A DNA stretch of 6,705 bases from Clostridia bacterium. GTDB taxonomy: Bacteria > Bacillota > Clostridia > Oscillospirales > Acutalibacteraceae. Under the pieces are notes generated by a model. The model saw only the letters and a program-made list of their open reading frames with translations, did no database searches and had not been told where the DNA came from. The translations under genes and the position numbers were made by a program. Positions 5,341 to 6,705 of the stretch are shown piece after piece (positions within the stretch are counted from its first letter, which is position 1; every line of letters starts with the position of its first letter). The DNA is taken from the NCBI GenBank assembly GCA_900759575.1, contig CAAEVU010000063.1:1-6705 (forward strand). Direction: 5' to 3'.

Positions 5341-6705
5341 TTAAAACCGGAAATAAATAAAGGGATTAAATTCACTTCCCGCCAAATTCATAACGCAGAG
5401 GCAGAATAACCCACCGGCAGCCACATACGAAGCACCCTGCACAAACCAAGCATTTTTCCAGACGGCAATTTTACTCCGCAACCAGGGAAGCAGCGGCAGA
5501 GAAAATGCAGCTCCCAGCAAAAGCGTTGTCACATTCAACGATGTGAGCAGTTCTCGGAGCAGTGCGTCACTTTGCAAGGTGAATGTAAATCCTGTAAACA
5601 TTTGGGTGAAAAGCAGACCCGCGTCTGACAAGGTATCTGCCCGGAACAGAACAAATCCCAACAGCACGATCAAAGGCGTGATAACATGTACTATTCCTCG
5701 GCGGATTTTTCCGCCCTTTGGCAGCAGGTCCTCCAATATGATAAACACACCATGCCAAAGACCCCACAGCACAAAATTCCAGGAAGCTCCATGCCATAAG
5801 CCGGTGCAGAAAAACACCAGAGCCTTGTTCAACTCAGTACGAACCTTTCCTTTTCGGTTTCCACCCAAAGGAATGTAGAGATAATCCCGGAACCAGGAAG
5901 AAAGGGAAATGTGCCATCGCCTCCAAAACTCCTTGATGGAAGAGCTGATATAGGGATACTGAAAATTTTCCAGGAACTGAAAACCGAACATTCTCCCCAA
6001 ACCGATGGCCATATCGCTGTAGCCGGAAAAATCAAAGTAGATTTGCAGCATGTAGCAGAACGCGCCTAGCCAAGCTAACCGAACGTCCAGTTCTTGCACC
6101 TGGGCGGTAAAAACCGCGTCTGCCATCTGTCCCACCGTGTTGGCAATCAGCAGCTTTTTGGAAAGGCCCACAATAAACCGCCGGATACCGTCGGCAGTGA
6201 GGGCGGAGGTAGTCTGCCTGTGGTCGATCTGCTGGGCTACATCGTGATATTTTACAATGGGTCCGGCAATCAGTTGGGGAAAGAACGAGATATAAAGTGC
6301 CAGTTTTACAAAGTTCTTGGCAACTTGCGCCCTGTCACGGTACACATCAATAACATAGGAGAGCCCTTGAAAGGTGAAAAAGGAAATGCCCACTGGCAGG
6401 GCAATGCCTGTCAGTGGGATCTCTATGGAGAAAATCCGGTTCACATTGGAAAGGAAGAAATCCGTATATTTGAAAACGGAAAGCAATCCCAGGTTTACCA
6501 CCACCGCGGCAGCTACAACCCATTTGTCTTTTCCTTTACCACATACAGCTAAAAGACGCCCTGCAACGTAATTGACCACTGTAGAGAAGAGCATCAAAAA
6601 GACATAAACAGGTTCGCCAAACGCGTAAAACAGAAAGCTTGCTATGAGCAGAAAAATGTTTTTCCCTGGAATACCTGGAACGATCCGGGACAGCACAAAC
6701 ACCAC
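5341..6705 (-). CDS. MBOAT-family membrane O-acyltransferase, AlgI-like (partial at right edge)
   Basis: This polytopic membrane protein belongs to the MBOAT family (PF03062), close to AlgI and related to DltB. Such proteins take an acyl group from a cytoplasmic donor and pass it across the membrane for transfer to a glycan. 454 codons are visible. The leftmost residue in the window is an internal valine (GTG), not a start, because AlgI homologues have a further stretch of roughly 15-25 residues before this point. Numbered from the window edge, the visible landmarks are FYAFGEP (26-32), FTFQGLSYVIDVYR (110-123), FFPQLIAGPI (141-150), QIYFDFSGYSDMAIGLG (221-237), FWRRWHISLSSWFRDYLYIP (260-279) and LWHGASWN (303-310). 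H305 is the expected catalytic histidine. The C-terminus, NPFIYFRF, is a typical AlgI-like ending. About nine hydrophobic membrane segments are visible. It precedes the DHHW gene, its likely extracellular partner. The promoter must lie beyond the right edge. Confidence 0.93.
   Translation of the reverse strand: MVFVLSRIVPGIPGKNIFLLIASFLFYAFGEPVYVFLMLFSTVVNYVAGRLLAVCGKGKDKWVVAAAVVVNLGLLSVFKYTDFFLSNVNRIFSIEIPLTGIALPVGISFFTFQGLSYVIDVYRDRAQVAKNFVKLALYISFFPQLIAGPIVKYHDVAQQIDHRQTTSALTADGIRRFIVGLSKKLLIANTVGQMADAVFTAQVQELDVRLAWLGAFCYMLQIYFDFSGYSDMAIGLGRMFGFQFLENFQYPYISSSIKEFWRRWHISLSSWFRDYLYIPLGGNRKGKVRTELNKALVFFCTGLWHGASWNFVLWGLWHGVFIILEDLLPKGGKIRRGIVHVITPLIVLLGFVLFRADTLSDAGLLFTQMFTGFTFTLQSDALLRELLTSLNVTTLLLGAAFSLPLLPWLRSKIAVWKNAWFVQGASYVAAGGLFCLCVMNLAGSEFNPFIYFRF

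Noticed and set aside
6703..6705. GTG at the right edge as the start of the MBOAT gene
   Set aside because: The residues there align with the interior of the first hydrophobic region of AlgI-like proteins, so the gene continues past the window.
1..6705. CRISPR arrays, insertion sequences, tRNA or rRNA genes, phage attachment sites
   Set aside because: No regularly spaced repeats, transposase genes, terminal inverted repeats or cloverleaf-forming segments were found by eye. The window is almost fully accounted for by five genes and their short control regions.

Overview
The window looks like a chromosomal segment of a mid-GC Firmicute, most likely a gut-type Clostridia such as Oscillospirales/Ruminococcaceae. 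This rests on strong AGGAGG-type ribosome binding sites, sigma-A-like promoters with Firmicute spacing, compact Rho-independent terminators, a (R)-citramalate synthase, a class II UvrA and a Firmicute-style MBOAT/DHHW pair. The taxonomy is inferred from gene content and style, not from a marker gene.

Layout. Left edge, plus strand: the last 66 codons of citramalate synthase (cimA, isoleucine pathway) end at 202. A near-consensus promoter overlaps its stop codon and should drive a single gene for a xylose-isomerase-like TIM-barrel sugar phosphate isomerase/epimerase (298-1269). A bidirectional hairpin terminator (1284-1323) separates it from a convergent minus-strand gene for a UvrA-like ABC ATPase of the short class II type (1331-3820). 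That gene has its own extended -10 promoter (3867-3896). Just upstream of that promoter is the strong terminator (3909-3938) of a second minus-strand unit. This unit consists of an MBOAT membrane O-acyltransferase (5341 to beyond the right edge) followed 17 bases later by an AlgX/AlgJ-like DHHW-family SGNH protein (3950-5323).

How the genes work together. The MBOAT/DHHW pair is the only clear multi-gene system. By analogy with AlgI-AlgJ/AlgX, the MBOAT protein should move an acyl group (usually acetyl) across the membrane, and the anchored extracytoplasmic DHHW protein should transfer it to a surface or secreted glycan. The glycan is unknown and its synthesis genes are not in the window. The UvrA-like protein appears to be a stand-alone transcription unit, and the isomerase has no catabolic partners nearby. 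The four units look functionally independent.

Nothing here is clearly a new kind of system. The points most worth a second look are the extra C-terminal domain on the DHHW protein, the altered first ABC signature and short length of the UvrA homologue, the compact promoter at the cimA stop, and competing hairpins at the end of the acyltransferase operon. No tRNA, rRNA, CRISPR array, insertion sequence or attachment site was seen. No gap between genes exceeds 300 bases.
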